A DNA stretch of 64,000 nucleotides from an uncultured Alphaproteobacteria bacterium. Lineage in GTDB: Bacteria; Pseudomonadota; Alphaproteobacteria; HIMB59; GCA-002718135. Numbering within the stretch: position 1 is the stretch's first letter; each line of letters begins with the position of its first letter. Below, piece after piece: positions 19,901-30,949 of the stretch. The notes below the pieces were generated by a model. It ran no database searches. It was given only the letters and a program-made list of their open reading frames with translations, and was not told the DNA's origin. The DNA lies in contig CACNKX010000004.1 of the NCBI GenBank assembly GCA_902621165.1, positions 1 through 64,000 on the forward strand, written 5' to 3'. The translations under genes were made by a program, and so were the position numbers.

Positions 19901-21076
19901 CCTTTTGGCTCAAAAATTATTGTTGAAGATGGAGCAAAAGTAGAAAGCAACCAAATACTTGCTGAATGGGATCCTTATACATTGCCAATAATTGCTGAAA
20001 AAAATGGATACGTTAAATATTTAGATTTAAAACAGGGTATTTCATTTAGAGAAACAGTTGATGATACAACTGGAATATCTAATAAAATTGTTATTGACTG
20101 GAGTCAAAATCAGAAGAGTAAAAATTTTAAACCAGCAATTAATGTTTTAGATAAACTAACAGAAGATTTACCTGATGATGATTCAAGCTTTTTAAATTAT
20201 CCAATGTCAATAGATTCGATTCTAAGTGTTGAAGATGGTCAAGAAGTTAGTGCTGGACAAGTAATTGCAAGAATACCCAAAGAGTCATCAAAAACAAAAG
20301 ATATAACAGGTGGTTTACCACGCGTAGCAGAACTTTTTGAAGCAAGAAAACCTAAAGACCCAGCTATAATGTGTGAAATAGATGGTAAAATATCATTTGG
20401 TAAGGATTATAAAAATAAAAGAAGAGTTATTATTAATTCAATCGACGACAAGGACTCTTTCGAGATATTAATTCCTAGATCAAAATATTTGAATGTACAA
20501 GAGGGAGATTTTGTTAAAAAGGGCGATATACTTGTTGAGGGAACACCTGTGCCTCATGATATACTGAGAATTTTAGGAATTGAAGAACTAGCTAGATATC
20601 TTGTTAGAGAGGTACAGTCTGTTTATAAACTTCAAGGTGTATATATAAATGACAAACATATTGAAACAATTGCAAGACAAATGCTGCAAAAAGTTCTTAT
20701 TAAAAACCCTGGTGATTCAAACTTGATCTCGGGTGAACAGATTCAAAGAAGGGATCTATTAAAACTTAATAAAATTTTAGATAAAGAAGGAAAGAAACTT
20801 GTTGAGTATGAACCAGTATTACTCGGAATAACTAAAGCAAGTCTTCAGACAAGCTCCTTTATTTCTGCCGCATCTTTTCAAGAAACCACTAAAGTACTCA
20901 CTGATGCTGCAACTTTAGGTAAAATCGATACTTTGAATGGCCTTAAGGAAAATGTAATTGTTGGTAGACTTATTCCAGCTGGGACTGGGAAAATGACAAC
21001 TGATTATGAAAATATTGCATTTGAGAGAGATAATGAAGCTATTGAGAAAAATCAGAGTGAAAATCTAGAAAATTAG
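16955..21076 (+). CDS. rpoC: DNA-directed RNA polymerase beta' subunit
   Basis: 1373 residues. The zinc ribbon ligands C71, C73, C86, C89 are present. The catalytic NADFDGDQM lies at residues 460-466 with the three Mg-binding aspartates, and a second zinc site begins [15 protein letters not shown] near residue 876. The C-terminal tail is short and polar. The ATG lies inside the end of rpoB (8-base overlap), coupling synthesis of the two subunits. Confidence 0.99.
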   Translation: MNKELTNIFNQNLGVQNFNSLKISIASPDDIRSWSFGEIKKPETINYRTFKPEKDGLFCSRIFGPVKDYECLCGKYKRMKFRGIICEKCGVEVTLSKVRRDRMGHIELAAPVSHIWFMKSLPSRIATLLDMTIKNLEKVLYFEQFIVVEPGLTDLKKGDIISEEQFIDYQDEYGEDSFSAAIGAEAIEQMLVSIDLEQDYNQLKIDLTETKSELKKTKITKRLKLIESFILSKNKPEWMIMRVLPVIPPELRPLVPLDGGRFATSDLNDLYRRVINRNNRLKRLIDLRAPDIIIRNEKRMLQESVDALFDNGRRGRVITSTNKRPLKSLSDMLKGKQGRFRQNLLGKRVDYSGRSVIVVGPNLKLHQCGIPKKMALELFKPFIFHKLDIYGWANTIKAAKKLVEKEDPRVWDILEEVIREHPVLLNRAPTLHRLGIQAFEPILIEGKSIQLHPLVCTAFNADFDGDQMAVHVPLSLEAQLEARVLMMSTNNILHPASGKPIIVPSQDIILGIYYLSIIRDKQIGEGRNFLDLNEIEKALENGDISLHSKINARVKNSDGDILKVTTTPGRMILGNILPKNKNIKYEMINKTLTKKEVSNIIDTVYRFCGQKETVLFADHIMQIGFKYAAIAGISFGKDDLIIPSDKDNLLYATQAKVQEYEDQYQDGLITQGEKYNKVVDAWSECTNKVADKMLDVISNPTDDQPINSVYMMAHSGARGSAAQLKQLSGMRGLMAKPSGEIIENPIKSNFKEGLSVLEYFTSTHGARKGLADTALKTASSGYLTRRLVDVAQDAVIREEDCKTKNGVIVEEIVEAGNITSPLTERILGRTPVEDILDENNNPMVKAGEIISEQHLDPISKLGIRSLKIRSVLTCETEDGICSKCYGRDLARGTPVNIGEAVGIIAAQSIGEPGTQLTMRTFHIGGAASSSVEQSNATSPVSGIVKLENIKIIEDKFENKIVLSRNGKIKIIYEGSEKYSSNIPFGSKIIVEDGAKVESNQILAEWDPYTLPIIAEKNGYVKYLDLKQGISFRETVDDTTGISNKIVIDWSQNQKSKNFKPAINVLDKLTEDLPDDDSSFLNYPMSIDSILSVEDGQEVSAGQVIARIPKESSKTKDITGGLPRVAELFEARKPKDPAIMCEIDGKISFGKDYKNKRRVIINSIDDKDSFEILIPRSKYLNVQEGDFVKKGDILVEGTPVPHDILRILGIEELARYLVREVQSVYKLQGVYINDKHIETIARQMLQKVLIKNPGDSNLISGEQIQRRDLLKLNKILDKEGKKLVEYEPVLLGITKASLQTSSFISAASFQETTKVLTDAATLGKIDTLNGLKENVIVGRLIPAGTGKMTTDYENIAFERDNEAIEKNQSENLEN

Positions 21077-21096
21077 TAATTTTATAGTATATCTGC

Positions 21097-21125
21097 TTGA
21101 CTTTAATGCGATCAATTAATAAAGA
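21097..21125 (+). promoter_or_regulatory. Candidate promoter for the rpsL-rpsG-fusA operon
   Basis: TTGACT (21097-21102) followed after 17 bases by TAAAGA (21120-21125), a poor -10. It lies in the 107-base gap between rpoC and rpsL, about 60 bases before rpsL. The same TTGAC core occurs before tRNA-Tyr and rpsM. Confidence 0.33.
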
Positions 21126-21183
21126 CCCCTACGATTTGTTAAAGGTCGTGGATTAACCTCCAAACACTTAACTAAAGGATGAA

Positions 21184-21555
21184 ATGCCAACAATAAACCA
21201 ACTTGTTAGAAAAGGTAGAACTAGTGTAAAAAAAAGGAACAAAGTTCCCGCACTTGATAAAAGTCCGCAAAAGAGAGGAGTTTGCACTCGTGTATATACT
21301 ACAACTCCAAAAAAACCTAACTCAGCCCTCCGTAAAGTAGCAAGGGTTAAGCTTACAAACGGTCAAGAAGTTTCCGCTTATATTCCAGGAGAAGGACATA
21401 ATCTCCAAGAGCACTCTGTTGTTCTAATTAGAGGTGGTAGAGTAAAAGACCTTCCAGGTGTAAGATATCATATTTTAAGAGGAACTCTTGATACACAAGG
21501 TGTATCGTCACGAAAACAAAGAAGATCCCTTTACGGAGCAAAACGTCCTAAATAA
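21184..21555 (+). CDS. rpsL: 30S ribosomal protein S12
   Basis: 123 residues. Decoding-centre protein; the [13 protein letters not shown] loop (residues 41-53) and [10 protein letters not shown] segment are intact, with no change at the lysines linked to streptomycin resistance. An AAAGGATGAA region serves as ribosome-binding site. First gene of the str operon, two bases before rpsG. Confidence 0.98.
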   Translation: MPTINQLVRKGRTSVKKRNKVPALDKSPQKRGVCTRVYTTTPKKPNSALRKVARVKLTNGQEVSAYIPGEGHNLQEHSVVLIRGGRVKDLPGVRYHILRGTLDTQGVSSRKQRRSLYGAKRPK

Positions 21556-21557
21556 TT

Positions 21558-22028
21558 ATGTCTAGAAGAAGAGCAGCAGAAAAAAGAATTATACTACCTG
21601 ACCACAAGTATAAAGATCTTGTTTTAGCAAAGTTTATGAATCGAATTATGCTTGATGGAAAAAAATCTACGTCTGAACAAATAGTTTATGGTGCTTTTGA
21701 TATTGTTTCAAAAAAAACTGACAAAACACCTATAGAATTTTTTCATGAGGCTTTAAACAATGTAAAACCTGCATTAGAAGTGAGATCTAGAAGAGTAGGT
21801 GGTGCAACTTATCAAGTTCCTATGGAAGTTAGACCTAAGAGAGCTCAAACTTTAGCAATGAAATGGATTGTTGACTCAGCAACAAAAAGAAATGAAAAAA
21901 CTATGAGAGAAAGAGTTGCCAACGAGATTATTGATGCATTTAATAATAAAGGTAACGCAGTTAAAAAGAGGGAAGAAACTCACAAAATGGCAGATGCTAA
22001 TAGAGCATTCTCTCACTTTAGGTGGTAA
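21558..22028 (+). CDS. rpsG: 30S ribosomal protein S7
   Basis: 156 residues. Primary 16S-binding protein of the 30S head. The N-terminal SRRRAAEKR and the [15 protein letters not shown] hairpin near residue 80 are intact, and the C-terminal helix ends [13 protein letters not shown]. Seven bases separate it from fusA. Confidence 0.98.
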   Translation: MSRRRAAEKRIILPDHKYKDLVLAKFMNRIMLDGKKSTSEQIVYGAFDIVSKKTDKTPIEFFHEALNNVKPALEVRSRRVGGATYQVPMEVRPKRAQTLAMKWIVDSATKRNEKTMRERVANEIIDAFNNKGNAVKKREETHKMADANRAFSHFRW

Positions 22029-22035
22029 TAATAAT

Positions 22036-24114
22036 ATGACTAGATCACATCCATTATCAAAATATAGAAATATTGGTATCATGGCACACATTGATGCCGG
22101 CAAAACTACTACAACTGAAAGAATTTTATATTACACTGGTAAATCTCATAAAATTGGTGAAGTTCATGATGGTGCAGCAACAATGGATTGGATGGAACAA
22201 GAACAAGAAAGAGGTATCACCATTACATCTGCAGCTACAACATGTTTCTGGAACGATCATCGTATAAACATAATTGATACTCCTGGTCACGTAGATTTTA
22301 CAATTGAAGTTGAAAGATCTCTAAAAGTATTAGATGGAGCTGTAGCAGTATTTGATGGTGTAGCGGGTGTAGAACCACAATCTGAAACTGTATGGAGACA
22401 AGCAGATAAGTATAATGTTCCAAGAATGTGTTTTGTAAATAAATTAGACAGAACCGGAGCTAACTTTTTCATGTGTGTAGATATGATTTCAGAAAGATTA
22501 GGTTCATATCCTTTAGTAACACAGTTACCAATTGGTATTGAAAGTAATCTAAAAGGCGTGGTCGATTTAGTATCCAATAAAGCCATAATTTGGCAAGATG
22601 AAAGCCTAGGTGCGAAATTTGATGTTGTTGATATACCTGAAGATTTAAAAGATCAATCATCAGAATATAGACTAAAGTTAATTGAAAAAGCTGTTGAAGA
22701 GGATGACTCTATAATGGAAAAATATTTAGAAGGTAATGAGCCTACAACTGATGAACTAAAGTCCTGTATTCGTAAAGGTACTTTGAAAGGTTCTTTTGTT
22801 CCAGTATTAACAGGATCTGCATTCAAAAATAAAGGCGTTCAACCTCTCTTGGATGCAGTAATTGACTATATGCCATCACCAACTGATGTTGCTAGTGTAA
22901 AAGGTGTAGATGTAAATGATGATTCAAAAGAGATCACACGTAAATGTGAGGACGATGAACCATTTAGTGCTTTAGCATTTAAAATTATGACAGATCCATT
23001 CGTTGGAAGTTTAACTTTTGCTAGGATATACTCTGGTTCAATTAACACTAAAGATTCAGTCTTAAATTCTAATTCTGGAAAAAAAGAAAATATAGGAAGA
23101 ATGCTATTAATGCATGCAAATAATAGAGAAGAAATAAAGACTGCAAATGCCGGTGACATAGTTGCACTAGTTGGATTAAAAGATGTTACAACTGGAGAAA
23201 CATTATGTTCATCTGATAAACCAATTATATTAGAAAAAATGGATTTTCCAGATCCTGTTATTGAAGTTGCCGTAGAACCTAAAACTAAGGTTGATCATGA
23301 AAAAATGGGTCAAGCTTTAGGTAGATTAGCTCAAGAAGATCCAAGCTTTAGAGTTACAACTGATCATGAGAGTGGACAAACTATTATAAAAGGCATGGGT
23401 GAATTACATTTAGAAATATTAGTCGATAGGATGAAAAGAGAATTTAAAGTTGAAGCGAATGTTGGAGCGCCTCAGGTTGCATACAGAGAGACAATTTCAA
23501 ATTCATTTGATGTAGATTATACTCATAAAAAGCAATCGGGTGGTGCAGGACAATTTGCAAGAGTAAAAATAAAATTTGAACCTGGAGAAGCAGGTAGCGG
23601 TTATCAATTTATTAATCAAATTAAAGGTGGTAATATTCCAACTGAACATATACCAGGTGTTGAAAAAGGTTTAATTGCACAACAGCAAACTGGTGTCATT
23701 GCAGGCTTTCCATGTATAGATTTTAAAGCTACACTTTACGATGGGGCTTATCATGATGTTGATTCAAGTGTTCTAGCATTTGAAATTGCAGCAAGAGCAG
23801 CATTTAGAGAAGGTATTTCAAAAGCAAGTCCTGTTTTGCTTGAGCCTATGATGAAAGTTGAGGTGGTTACACCTGAAGAATATATGGGTGATGTTATTGG
23901 AGATTTGAACAGTAGAAGAGGTCAAGTCCAAGAAATGTCAACCAGAGGTAATGCTAATGTAGTAGATGCTATGGTACCGCTTGCTAATATGTTTGGTTAT
24001 GTAAATAATCTTAGATCATTATCTCAAGGTAGAGCAAATTATACAATGCAATTTGATCACTATGAAGAAGTGCCTTCAAATGTAGCAGAGGAAGTTAAAG
24101 CAAAGTTAGCATAA
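22036..24114 (+). CDS. fusA: Elongation factor G
   Basis: 692 residues from ATG 22036, giving [19 protein letters not shown] at the N-terminus as in other EF-Gs; an in-frame ATG at 21916 lies inside rpsG and is rejected. GTPase motifs are [25 protein letters not shown] and NKLDRTGA. Domain IV includes the [14 protein letters not shown] loop, and domain V is complete. It catalyses translocation. The stop overlaps the rpsJ start, so no tuf gene separates them. Confidence 0.99.
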   Translation: MTRSHPLSKYRNIGIMAHIDAGKTTTTERILYYTGKSHKIGEVHDGAATMDWMEQEQERGITITSAATTCFWNDHRINIIDTPGHVDFTIEVERSLKVLDGAVAVFDGVAGVEPQSETVWRQADKYNVPRMCFVNKLDRTGANFFMCVDMISERLGSYPLVTQLPIGIESNLKGVVDLVSNKAIIWQDESLGAKFDVVDIPEDLKDQSSEYRLKLIEKAVEEDDSIMEKYLEGNEPTTDELKSCIRKGTLKGSFVPVLTGSAFKNKGVQPLLDAVIDYMPSPTDVASVKGVDVNDDSKEITRKCEDDEPFSALAFKIMTDPFVGSLTFARIYSGSINTKDSVLNSNSGKKENIGRMLLMHANNREEIKTANAGDIVALVGLKDVTTGETLCSSDKPIILEKMDFPDPVIEVAVEPKTKVDHEKMGQALGRLAQEDPSFRVTTDHESGQTIIKGMGELHLEILVDRMKREFKVEANVGAPQVAYRETISNSFDVDYTHKKQSGGAGQFARVKIKFEPGEAGSGYQFINQIKGGNIPTEHIPGVEKGLIAQQQTGVIAGFPCIDFKATLYDGAYHDVDSSVLAFEIAARAAFREGISKASPVLLEPMMKVEVVTPEEYMGDVIGDLNSRRGQVQEMSTRGNANVVDAMVPLANMFGYVNNLRSLSQGRANYTMQFDHYEEVPSNVAEEVKAKLA

Positions 24115-24422
24115 TGGATAATCAAAATATTAGAATTAGGCTTAGAGGATATGATAACTCTCTATTAGATACAAGTACCCAAGATATAATAAATACAGCT
24201 AAAAGAACTGGTGCAAAAGTTAAAGGGCCAATACCACTGCCTACTAGATTTGAAAGATTTACAGTAAACAAATCACCTCATATCGATAAAAAAAGTAGAG
24301 ACCAACTTGAAATAAGAACCCATAATCGTCTTTTAGATATAATTGACCCAACTCCTCAAACAGTTGATGCATTGATGAAGCTCGACTTATCAGCTGGTGT
24401 TGAAGTAGATATAAAAATTTAA
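24114..24422 (+). CDS. rpsJ: 30S ribosomal protein S10
   Basis: 102 residues. Head protein of the 30S subunit and partner of NusB/NusG in antitermination. The conserved [19 protein letters not shown] block (residues 37-55) and the RTHNRLLDI segment are present. Its start overlaps fusA by one base, joining the str and S10 operons. Confidence 0.98.
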   Translation: MDNQNIRIRLRGYDNSLLDTSTQDIINTAKRTGAKVKGPIPLPTRFERFTVNKSPHIDKKSRDQLEIRTHNRLLDIIDPTPQTVDALMKLDLSAGVEVDIKI

Positions 24423-24423
24423 T

Positions 24424-25071
24424 ATGTTAAGATCAGGTTTAATTGCTACTAAAATAGGAAATACTTCGTTCTATCATAACGATGGTACTAACAGTCACGT
24501 GACCGTTCTTAAGGTAGATGAGTGCATAGTAGCAAATGTTAAAACTATTGAAAAAGATGGATACAATGCTGTTCAACTAGCTTCAATTGAAACAAATAAA
24601 GATATATCAAATATAAAAAAGCCGCAAAGAAAACTATTTTCTTCAATTAAAATAAACCCAAAAAAAATTCTAAAAGAATTTAAAGTTGATAATGAAAATA
24701 TATTAGAGGTTGGTACAAAACTTAATGTGGATCATTTTCAGGTAGATCAATTTATAGATGCAAGTAGTATTTCAATTGGAAAAGGTTTTGCAGGAGTAAT
24801 GAAAAGGCACAATTTTGGTGGACTCAGAGCTTCACATGGTGTTTCAATATCTCATCGTTCTCATGGTTCTACTGGTCAAAATCAAGATCCAGGAAGAGTT
24901 TTTAAAGGAAAAAAAATGGCCGGAAGAATGGGTAATAGAAAAGTTACAAAACAAAACTTAAAAATAATAGAAATAGATAAAGAAAATAGTTTAATGATAG
25001 TTAAAGGTTCTGTGCCGGGAAAAAAAAATTCTATAATCTATATAAAAGATGCAATTAAAAGGTCGAAATGA
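24424..25071 (+). CDS. rplC: 50S ribosomal protein L3
   Basis: 215 residues. Early assembly protein that reaches the peptidyl-transferase centre. The long extension GFAGVMKRHNFGG, SHGVSISHRSHGS and MAGRMGNRKVT is intact. The glutamine methylated by PrmB in relatives lies in GSTGQNQDPGR. It overlaps rplD by 4 bases. Confidence 0.98.
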   Translation: MLRSGLIATKIGNTSFYHNDGTNSHVTVLKVDECIVANVKTIEKDGYNAVQLASIETNKDISNIKKPQRKLFSSIKINPKKILKEFKVDNENILEVGTKLNVDHFQVDQFIDASSISIGKGFAGVMKRHNFGGLRASHGVSISHRSHGSTGQNQDPGRVFKGKKMAGRMGNRKVTKQNLKIIEIDKENSLMIVKGSVPGKKNSIIYIKDAIKRSK

Positions 25072-25691
25072 AAAAATCAGTAATTAATCTTCAAAGCAAA
25101 ACAGTTGGTGATATTGATTTAGATTCGACTATTTTTGGAATAAAAAAACTTCCTGATATAATACATCAATACATTAGATATCAAAATGCTAAATCTAGAC
25201 AAGGTTCGCATAAAACCAAATCTAGATCAGAAATAAGTGGAAGAAGCAAAAAACCTTTTTCACAAAAAGGAACTGGAAATGCTAGACAAGGAAGTAATAA
25301 ACCACCAAATTTTAGAGGTGGAGCAGTATCAATGGGCCCAGTCAACAGAGATCACTCATTTAGTTTAAATAAAAAAGAAAAAAAATTAGCCTTAAAATCA
25401 GCTCTATCTATCAAAATTTATGAGGATAAAGTTTTTATTATTGATACGTTTGAAATTAAAAGTTTTAAAACAAAAGAGCTTTATTCTAATTTAAAGAAAT
25501 TTGATTATAAATCTGCTTTATTTATTCATTCACAAAACGGGATAGATAAAAACTTTAAATTAGCATCTTCAAATATTCCTAAAGTTTCAATATTAAATCA
25601 AAAGGGAATAAACGTAAAAGATCTTATAACTTATGATAAAATATTTATTGAGCAAAAATCTATTAACGAAATTACAAAGAGACTATCATGA
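25068..25691 (+). CDS. rplD: 50S ribosomal protein L4
   Basis: 207 residues. The exit-tunnel loop region SRSEISGRSKKPFSQKGTGNARQGS (about 61-85) is recognisable, with RGGAVSMGP following. In E. coli L4 represses the S10 operon; here the operon is fused to str without a leader gap, so that control is probably absent. It overlaps rplW by 4 bases. Confidence 0.96.
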   Translation: MKKSVINLQSKTVGDIDLDSTIFGIKKLPDIIHQYIRYQNAKSRQGSHKTKSRSEISGRSKKPFSQKGTGNARQGSNKPPNFRGGAVSMGPVNRDHSFSLNKKEKKLALKSALSIKIYEDKVFIIDTFEIKSFKTKELYSNLKKFDYKSALFIHSQNGIDKNFKLASSNIPKVSILNQKGINVKDLITYDKIFIEQKSINEITKRLS

Positions 25692-26005
25692 GAATAAAAA
25701 ATCAAAATATTTCTCTTGAAAGAGCTTATGATATTATAAAAAAACCCATAACGACAGAGAAATCGACTAACCTACAACAGTTTAATCAATATTCTTTTAT
25801 TGTATCTAAGAATTCTAACTCATTTGAGATTAAAGAGGCTATTGAAAAAATTTTTAAAGTTAAAGTTAATAAAGTTAATACCTCAATTTTACGAGGAAAG
25901 GGTAAAACCTTCAAAGGACAGTTCGGATTTAGAAAAAATACTAAAAGGGCAATTGTAACCTTGAATGAAGGCAGTACCATAGATCCATCATTGGAGATAA
26001 AATAA
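25688..26005 (+). CDS. rplW: 50S ribosomal protein L23
   Basis: 105 residues. Exit-tunnel rim protein that docks trigger factor and SRP. IIKKPITTEKST (residues 16-27), the VKVNKVNTSILRGKGK loop and the C-terminal KRAIVTL strand identify it. It starts inside rplD and ends on the first base of the rplB ATG. Confidence 0.96.
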   Translation: MRIKNQNISLERAYDIIKKPITTEKSTNLQQFNQYSFIVSKNSNSFEIKEAIEKIFKVKVNKVNTSILRGKGKTFKGQFGFRKNTKRAIVTLNEGSTIDPSLEIK

Positions 26006-26826
26006 TGCTTACAAAATTTAAACCAATTACTCCAGGTCTAAGAGGGACAGTATTAGTTTCAAAAAAAGAATTGTCTAATGAGAAGCCATATAAAAGTCTT
26101 ACAAAAAAATTTAAATCAACTGGAGGAAGAAATAATCAAGGTAGAATAACTTCAAGAAGAATGGGTGGGGGAGTTAAAAGAAAATACAGATTGATTGATT
26201 TTAAAAGATCAAAAATAGATATGTCTGCTGAAGTAATAAGAAATGAATATGATCCAAATAGATCAGCATTTATTTCTTTAGTTAAGTACGAAGATGGAGA
26301 ACATAAATATATTATTTCACCAAAAAATGTAAAAATTGGAGAAAAAATTATATCTGGTGAAAATGTTGCAATTAAAAATGGGAATTGCTTACCTATTAGT
26401 AATATTCCCGTAGGTACAAATATACACAATATTGAACTTAAGCCAGGAGCTGGAGCACAATTAATAAGATCAGCAGGATCATCAGCACAAATCGTATCAA
26501 AAGAACATCCTTACGTTCAAATCAAATTGATTTCTGGAGAAATTAGGCACATCAATAAAAATTGTAGAGCTACTATCGGTGAAGTATCTAACTCAGATCA
26601 AAAAAACATAAAGTTAGGAAAAGCAGGAAGAAAAAGATATCTTGGGTTTAGACCTAAGGTTAGGGGTGTAGTTATGAATCCTGTTGATCATCCACACGGC
26701 GGTGGTGAAGGAAGAACATCAGGAGGAAGAGATCCAGTTACTCCATGGGGTGTTTCTACAAAAGGTAAAAAGACTAGGAATAATAAAAAAACTGATATTT
26801 TTATAATTAAAAGGAAGAAAAAATAA
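26005..26826 (+). CDS. rplB: 50S ribosomal protein L2
   Basis: 273 residues. 23S-binding protein near the peptidyl-transferase centre. The essential region [20 protein letters not shown] near residues 220-239, with its conserved histidine, is intact, as are [16 protein letters not shown] and [13 protein letters not shown]. Its stop overlaps rpsS by one base. Confidence 0.99.
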   Translation: MLTKFKPITPGLRGTVLVSKKELSNEKPYKSLTKKFKSTGGRNNQGRITSRRMGGGVKRKYRLIDFKRSKIDMSAEVIRNEYDPNRSAFISLVKYEDGEHKYIISPKNVKIGEKIISGENVAIKNGNCLPISNIPVGTNIHNIELKPGAGAQLIRSAGSSAQIVSKEHPYVQIKLISGEIRHINKNCRATIGEVSNSDQKNIKLGKAGRKRYLGFRPKVRGVVMNPVDHPHGGGEGRTSGGRDPVTPWGVSTKGKKTRNNKKTDIFIIKRKKK

Positions 26827-27107
26827 TGACAAGATCAATTTGGAAGGGCCCTTTTGTAGATATAACACTGATGAAGAAAGCTGAGAAGCTATCACAATCT
26901 GGAAGAAAAGAAGTTTTAAAAACTTGGTCAAGAAGATCTACAATATTACCTCAATTTGTTGGCTTAACTTTCGGGGTTTATAATGGACAAAAATTTGTTC
27001 CCGTAACAATAAATGAGCAAATGGTTGGACACAAACTTGGAGAGTTTTCTCCAACTAGAAATTTTAAAGGCCACACGGCAGCAGATAAAAAAGCGGAGCA
27101 GAAATGA
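26826..27107 (+). CDS. rpsS: 30S ribosomal protein S19
   Basis: 93 residues. 30S head protein near the A site. Begins [11 protein letters not shown], with the [14 protein letters not shown] block and [17 protein letters not shown] signature near residue 70. It overlaps rplV by 4 bases. Confidence 0.98.
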   Translation: MTRSIWKGPFVDITLMKKAEKLSQSGRKEVLKTWSRRSTILPQFVGLTFGVYNGQKFVPVTINEQMVGHKLGEFSPTRNFKGHTAADKKAEQK

Positions 27108-27472
27108 ACCAGGATCTTACAGTTGTTGCAAAAGATAATATGATTAGAATTAGCCCCACAAAACTATCTATACTAGTGAATAGCATAGTGAATATGAAAG
27201 TTAGCTCAGCAGTAAATCAATTACAGTTTTCTTCAAAAAGAATTTCTAGAACAATACTTAAAGTTTTAAACGCCGCAATTGCAAATGCAGAAAATAATAA
27301 ACAATTAGATATTGATAAGCTTTTTGTTAAAGAGGCCTACGTAGGGAAAAGTTTAAGAATGAAAAGATGGAGACCAAGAGCAAAAGGCAGAGCCGCTTCA
27401 ATAATAAAGCCATTTAGCAAAGTTACCATAGTTGTTGAAGAGAGATCAGAAACTAAAAAGGAAAAAAAATAA
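27104..27472 (+). CDS. rplV: 50S ribosomal protein L22
   Basis: 122 residues. Lines the exit tunnel with its beta-hairpin ([18 protein letters not shown], about residues 84-101). The [16 protein letters not shown] helix near residue 13 is typical. A lysine/glutamate tail ends the protein. It overlaps rpsC by one base. Confidence 0.97.
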   Translation: MNQDLTVVAKDNMIRISPTKLSILVNSIVNMKVSSAVNQLQFSSKRISRTILKVLNAAIANAENNKQLDIDKLFVKEAYVGKSLRMKRWRPRAKGRAASIIKPFSKVTIVVEERSETKKEKK

Positions 27473-28149
27473 TGGGACAAAAAGTAAATCCTTATGGCAT
27501 TAGACTTGGAATTAATAAAACTTGGTCATCAAGATGGTTTTCTAAAAATGAATATACCAAATTATTGCATCAAGATTTAAAAATTAAAAAATATGTCGAA
27601 CAAAAATTAAAAAATGCAAGTATCTCTAAAATTAATATTGAAAGAGCTGCTAAAAAGTTAAGGCTATCAATTTATAGTTCAAGACCTGGAATTATTATTG
27701 GTAAAAAAGGAGCTGATATTGAGACACTTAAAAATGATCTATCAAAAATGTCTAATCTTGAAGTATTTCTTGATATAAAAGAAGTTAGAAAACCAGAGGT
27801 AGAAGCAAAATTAGTAGCTGAAAACATTGCTTCTCAGCTTGAAAAAAGAATTTCATTTAGAAGAGCAATGAAAAAAGCTGTTCAGTCAGCAATGAGATTA
27901 GGGGCAAAAGGTGTTAAAGTTGTTTGTAGTGGAAGACTGGGTGGTGCAGAAATTGCACGTACTGAAAAATATCACGAGGGAAGTGTGCCATTACATACTT
28001 TAAGGGGAGATATTGATTACTCAACAGCTGAAGCTGAAACAACCTATGGAATTTGTGGGATTAAAGTTTGGATAAATAAAGGAGAAATATTGACTAAAGA
28101 TCCATATGCTTCTGAAAAAAAACAAATTGATCAAGGGAGTGTTAGATAA
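27472..28149 (+). CDS. rpsC: 30S ribosomal protein S3
   Basis: 225 residues. mRNA-entry-channel protein with helicase activity together with S4/S5. [14 protein letters not shown] starts it, the KH-domain loop [15 protein letters not shown] lies near residue 68, and the C-domain has [11 protein letters not shown]. Length and motifs are standard. Confidence 0.98.
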   Translation: MGQKVNPYGIRLGINKTWSSRWFSKNEYTKLLHQDLKIKKYVEQKLKNASISKINIERAAKKLRLSIYSSRPGIIIGKKGADIETLKNDLSKMSNLEVFLDIKEVRKPEVEAKLVAENIASQLEKRISFRRAMKKAVQSAMRLGAKGVKVVCSGRLGGAEIARTEKYHEGSVPLHTLRGDIDYSTAEAETTYGICGIKVWINKGEILTKDPYASEKKQIDQGSVR

Positions 28150-28565
28150 TGAACATGTTATCCCCTAAAAAAACTAAATATAGAAAGCAGTTTAAAGGCA
28201 GAATTCATGGTAAATCTAAGGGTAATTATGCTTTAAATTACGGCAGTTTTGGATTGAAAGCAATGGAGCCTGAAAGGGTAACTTCTAGACAGATAGAAGC
28301 AGCGAGGAAAGCTATAACTAGATATCTTAAAAGAGCAGGAAGAATGTGGATTAGAATATTTCCCGATGTACCTGTATCAAAAAAACCTGCAGAAGTAAGA
28401 ATGGGTAAAGGTAAAGGTTCAATTGAATACTGGGCTTGTAGAGTTAAACCAGGAAGAATAATGTTTGAAGTGGATGGCGTAAATATAAATGATGCTAGAA
28501 AAGCAATGACACTGGCCGCAGCTAAGCTTCCAATTAAGTGCAAATTTGTAGAAAGAAATATATAA
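28149..28565 (+). CDS. rplP: 50S ribosomal protein L16
   Basis: 138 residues. Positions the A-site tRNA elbow. [15 protein letters not shown] opens it, and [19 protein letters not shown] near residue 80 is the signature. Two starts are possible: ATG 28149, 9 bases after an AGGGAG site and overlapping rpsC, or ATG 28155, which gives the family's usual MLSPK start but a 15-base spacing. I keep 28149. Confidence 0.96.
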   Translation: MNMLSPKKTKYRKQFKGRIHGKSKGNYALNYGSFGLKAMEPERVTSRQIEAARKAITRYLKRAGRMWIRIFPDVPVSKKPAEVRMGKGKGSIEYWACRVKPGRIMFEVDGVNINDARKAMTLAAAKLPIKCKFVERNI

Positions 28566-28759
28566 TGAATAAAAGTGCAGGAAATAAAAATAATAAAATT
28601 CAAGAAGAGATTTTGAATTTAAAGAAATCTCTTTTAAATTTAAATTTCCAAAAATTTTCAGGTCAACTTGAAAAAACATCACAAATCAAAAGTGCAAAGA
28701 AAGAAATTGCAAGATTAAAAACAAAATTATCAAAACCCAATGGAGGCAAAAATGCCTAA
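28565..28759 (+). CDS. rpmC: 50S ribosomal protein L29
   Basis: 64 residues from ATG 28565, which overlaps the rplP stop; an in-frame upstream ATG at 28538 lies in rplP and is rejected. Two helices with [17 protein letters not shown], where the FQ-x-x-SGQL pattern is conserved, and IARLKTKL near the end. The N-terminus is rich in Asn/Lys and diverged. Its last 8 bases contain the rpsQ start, and GGAGG at 28742-28746 inside it is the rpsQ ribosome-binding site. Confidence 0.9.
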   Translation: MNKSAGNKNNKIQEEILNLKKSLLNLNFQKFSGQLEKTSQIKSAKKEIARLKTKLSKPNGGKNA

Positions 28760-28994
28760 AAGAATTTTATCAGGTATAGTTGTTTCTTCTAATTCAGATA
28801 AGACCATAACTGTTGGAGTAACAAGAAGAATTAAACACAAATTATACAAAAAAATTATTAGACAAACAAAAAAATATCATGCTCATGATGAAAAAAATGA
28901 ATTTGGTATTGGTGATACAGTTTCAATTATTGAATCAAAACCCATCTCTAAATTAAAGAAATGGAAAGTTATATCTAATAGCGAGGAAAACTAA
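28752..28994 (+). CDS. rpsQ: 30S ribosomal protein S17
   Basis: 80 residues from ATG 28752, chosen because GGAGG lies 5 bases upstream and the protein then starts [17 protein letters not shown] like other S17s. The OB-fold signature [18 protein letters not shown] near residue 57 is present. It overlaps rpmC by 8 bases and rplN by one base. Confidence 0.96.
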   Translation: MPKRILSGIVVSSNSDKTITVGVTRRIKHKLYKKIIRQTKKYHAHDEKNEFGIGDTVSIIESKPISKLKKWKVISNSEEN

Positions 28995-29362
28995 TGATAC
29001 AAATGCAGTCCAATCTTTTTGTAGCAGATAATTCAGGTGCTAGAAAAATACAATGTATTAAGGTTCTTGGTGGATCTAAAAGAAGATCTGCTTCTATTGG
29101 TGACATTATTGTAGTTTCAATAAAAGATGCTTTACCTAGATCTAAGGTAAAAAAAGGAGATGTATATAAGGCTGTTATTGTAAGAACATCTAAAGATTTT
29201 AAAAGACCTGATGGTTCAGCAATAAGATTTGATAAAAATGCAGCTGTTTTACTAGATAAACAAGAAGAACCGATTGCAACAAGAATATTTGGACCTGTAA
29301 CAAGAGAGCTTAGAAGCAAAAAGTTTATGAAAATTATTAGTTTAGCACCTGAGGTAATTTAA
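28994..29362 (+). CDS. rplN: 50S ribosomal protein L14
   Basis: 122 residues. Intersubunit-bridge protein. Starts [19 protein letters not shown], with the conserved [20 protein letters not shown] and FGPVTRELR segments. Standard length; overlaps rplX by one base. Confidence 0.98.
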   Translation: MIQMQSNLFVADNSGARKIQCIKVLGGSKRRSASIGDIIVVSIKDALPRSKVKKGDVYKAVIVRTSKDFKRPDGSAIRFDKNAAVLLDKQEEPIATRIFGPVTRELRSKKFMKIISLAPEVI

Positions 29363-29679
29363 TGAGTATTAAACTAAAATTAAAAAAAGGTGATGAGGTA
29401 ATTGTTTTAGCGGGTAAAGATAAGGGAAAAACAGGTAAGATAATTAAAGTGCTACCAAAAGAGATGAAAGCAATAGTATCAGAAATAAATCGTGTTAAAA
29501 AAAATCAGAAACCTGACAACAATCAACCTGGAGGCATATTAGACAAAGAAATGCCTATGCATATCTCAAATCTTTCATTCTATGATCCTGAATTAAAAAA
29601 AGGTGTAAAAATTGGTTATAAATTCAATAATGATAAAAAGATTAGAATAAACAAATCATCTGGTAAGGAAATTAAATGA
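29362..29679 (+). CDS. rplX: 50S ribosomal protein L24
   Basis: 105 residues. Assembly initiator with a KOW motif ([19 protein letters not shown], residues 9-27) followed by [14 protein letters not shown]. Overlaps rplE by 4 bases. Confidence 0.97.
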   Translation: MSIKLKLKKGDEVIVLAGKDKGKTGKIIKVLPKEMKAIVSEINRVKKNQKPDNNQPGGILDKEMPMHISNLSFYDPELKKGVKIGYKFNNDKKIRINKSSGKEIK

Positions 29680-30227
29680 GTAGGCTTTTAGATCAATATA
29701 ATAATAAAATAAGAGAAGAATTAAAATCCAAGTTAGGTTTATCTAATTTATTTGAAGTACCTAAACTAATAAAAATTATAGTTAATATGGGTGTTGGAGA
29801 AGGTAAAGAAGATTCAAAACTTATTGATAAAGCTGTACAAGATTTGACTCTTATCTCAGGGCAACAAGCTGTGAAAACTAAATCTAAAAAAGCTATTTCA
29901 GGTTTCAAGATTAGAGCTGGTATGCCATTAGGTGCTAAAGTAACTCTTAGAAATAAAATGATGTATGAATTTCTCGACAGATTAGTAAACATAGCAATAC
30001 CTCGAATTAGGGATTTTAGAGGTTTAAATTTTAAAAGTTTTGATGGAAGTGGTAATTATTCATTAGGAATTAAAGAGCATGTAATATTTCCTGAAATTAA
30101 TTTTGATAAAGTTGAAAAAATAAGAGGTATGGATATTACAATATGTACTTCAGCAAAAGATGATAACGAAGCACTAGAACTGTTAAAAAGTTTTAATATG
30201 CCTTTTAAGGATCAACAAGTAAATTAA
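29676..30227 (+). CDS. rplE: 50S ribosomal protein L5
   Basis: 183 residues. Binds 5S rRNA and the P-site tRNA region. [17 protein letters not shown] near residue 32, [17 protein letters not shown] and [13 protein letters not shown] are the family blocks. An AGGAG site for rpsN follows its stop. Confidence 0.98.
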   Translation: MSRLLDQYNNKIREELKSKLGLSNLFEVPKLIKIIVNMGVGEGKEDSKLIDKAVQDLTLISGQQAVKTKSKKAISGFKIRAGMPLGAKVTLRNKMMYEFLDRLVNIAIPRIRDFRGLNFKSFDGSGNYSLGIKEHVIFPEINFDKVEKIRGMDITICTSAKDDNEALELLKSFNMPFKDQQVN

Positions 30228-30235
30228 GGAGAAAA

Positions 30236-30541
30236 ATGGCAAAGTTAAGTTCAGTACAAAAAAATTTATTTAGACAAAAGTTAATAGAAAAATACAAAGC
30301 TAAAAGAAAAAACCTCAAGTCAAAAATAAAGGATAAGAAACTTTCACTTGAAGAACGAATTTCTTATCAAAATAAATTAAACGACCTTCCTAGAAATGGA
30401 TCATCAATAAGACATAGGAATAGATGTGAAATTACTGGAAGACCTAGAGGCAATTATAGAAAATTTGGTTTATCAAGAATTAAACTTAGGGAACTTTCAA
30501 TGACTGGTGATTTACCAGGAGTTGTTAAGTCGAGCTGGTAG
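30236..30541 (+). CDS. rpsN: 30S ribosomal protein S14 (zinc-free type)
   Basis: 101 residues, the long form without the CxxC zinc pairs. [17 protein letters not shown] and [14 protein letters not shown] near the C-terminus identify it. Located between L5 and S8 as usual, 8 bases after rplE with a clear AGGAG site. Confidence 0.97.
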   Translation: MAKLSSVQKNLFRQKLIEKYKAKRKNLKSKIKDKKLSLEERISYQNKLNDLPRNGSSIRHRNRCEITGRPRGNYRKFGLSRIKLRELSMTGDLPGVVKSSW

Positions 30542-30550
30542 GAGAAAATT

Positions 30551-30949
30551 ATGGCTTTGAATGATTCACTTTCGGATATGCTTGCTAGAATTAAAAATGC
30601 TCATCAAGCAAATAAAGTGTCAACTTTATGCCTCAAATCTAAATTAAATTTGAATGTTTTATCTGTATTAAAAGATGAAGGATATATTAGAGACTTTAAA
30701 AAAATTGAAGAAAGAAAAGGAGTAAACTCAATTAAAATTGATTTAAAATATTACAACGGTAGTCCAGTTATTAAAAAAATTAAAAGAATTTCCAAACCTG
30801 GTATTAGAAAGTATTCTAAAATTAATGAATTAAGTAAACCATATGGAGGTTTAGGAATATCAATTCTTTCAACCCCAAAAGGTGTAATGTCTGATCAAGA
30901 AGCAAAAAAAAATAATGTTGGCGGTGAAATTTTATGTGAGGTATTTTAA
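30551..30949 (+). CDS. rpsH: 30S ribosomal protein S8
   Basis: 132 residues. Central-domain 16S binder and, in E. coli, the spc operon repressor. SDMLARIKNAHQA near residue 8 and GLGISILSTPKGVMSDQEA near the C-terminus are intact. AGGAG precedes the ATG. Overlaps rplF by one base. Confidence 0.97.
   Translation: MALNDSLSDMLARIKNAHQANKVSTLCLKSKLNLNVLSVLKDEGYIRDFKKIEERKGVNSIKIDLKYYNGSPVIKKIKRISKPGIRKYSKINELSKPYGGLGISILSTPKGVMSDQEAKKNNVGGEILCEVF

Noticed and set aside
21126-21160. Possible hairpin in the rpsL leader (CTACGA/TCGTGG region)
   Set aside because: Only about six pairs with a bulge and a large loop; not convincing as a regulatory RNA.
21916-22035. 40-residue N-terminal extension of EF-G
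   Set aside because: It overlaps rpsG out of frame and has no similarity to EF-G, whereas the ATG at 22036 gives the family's usual N-terminus.
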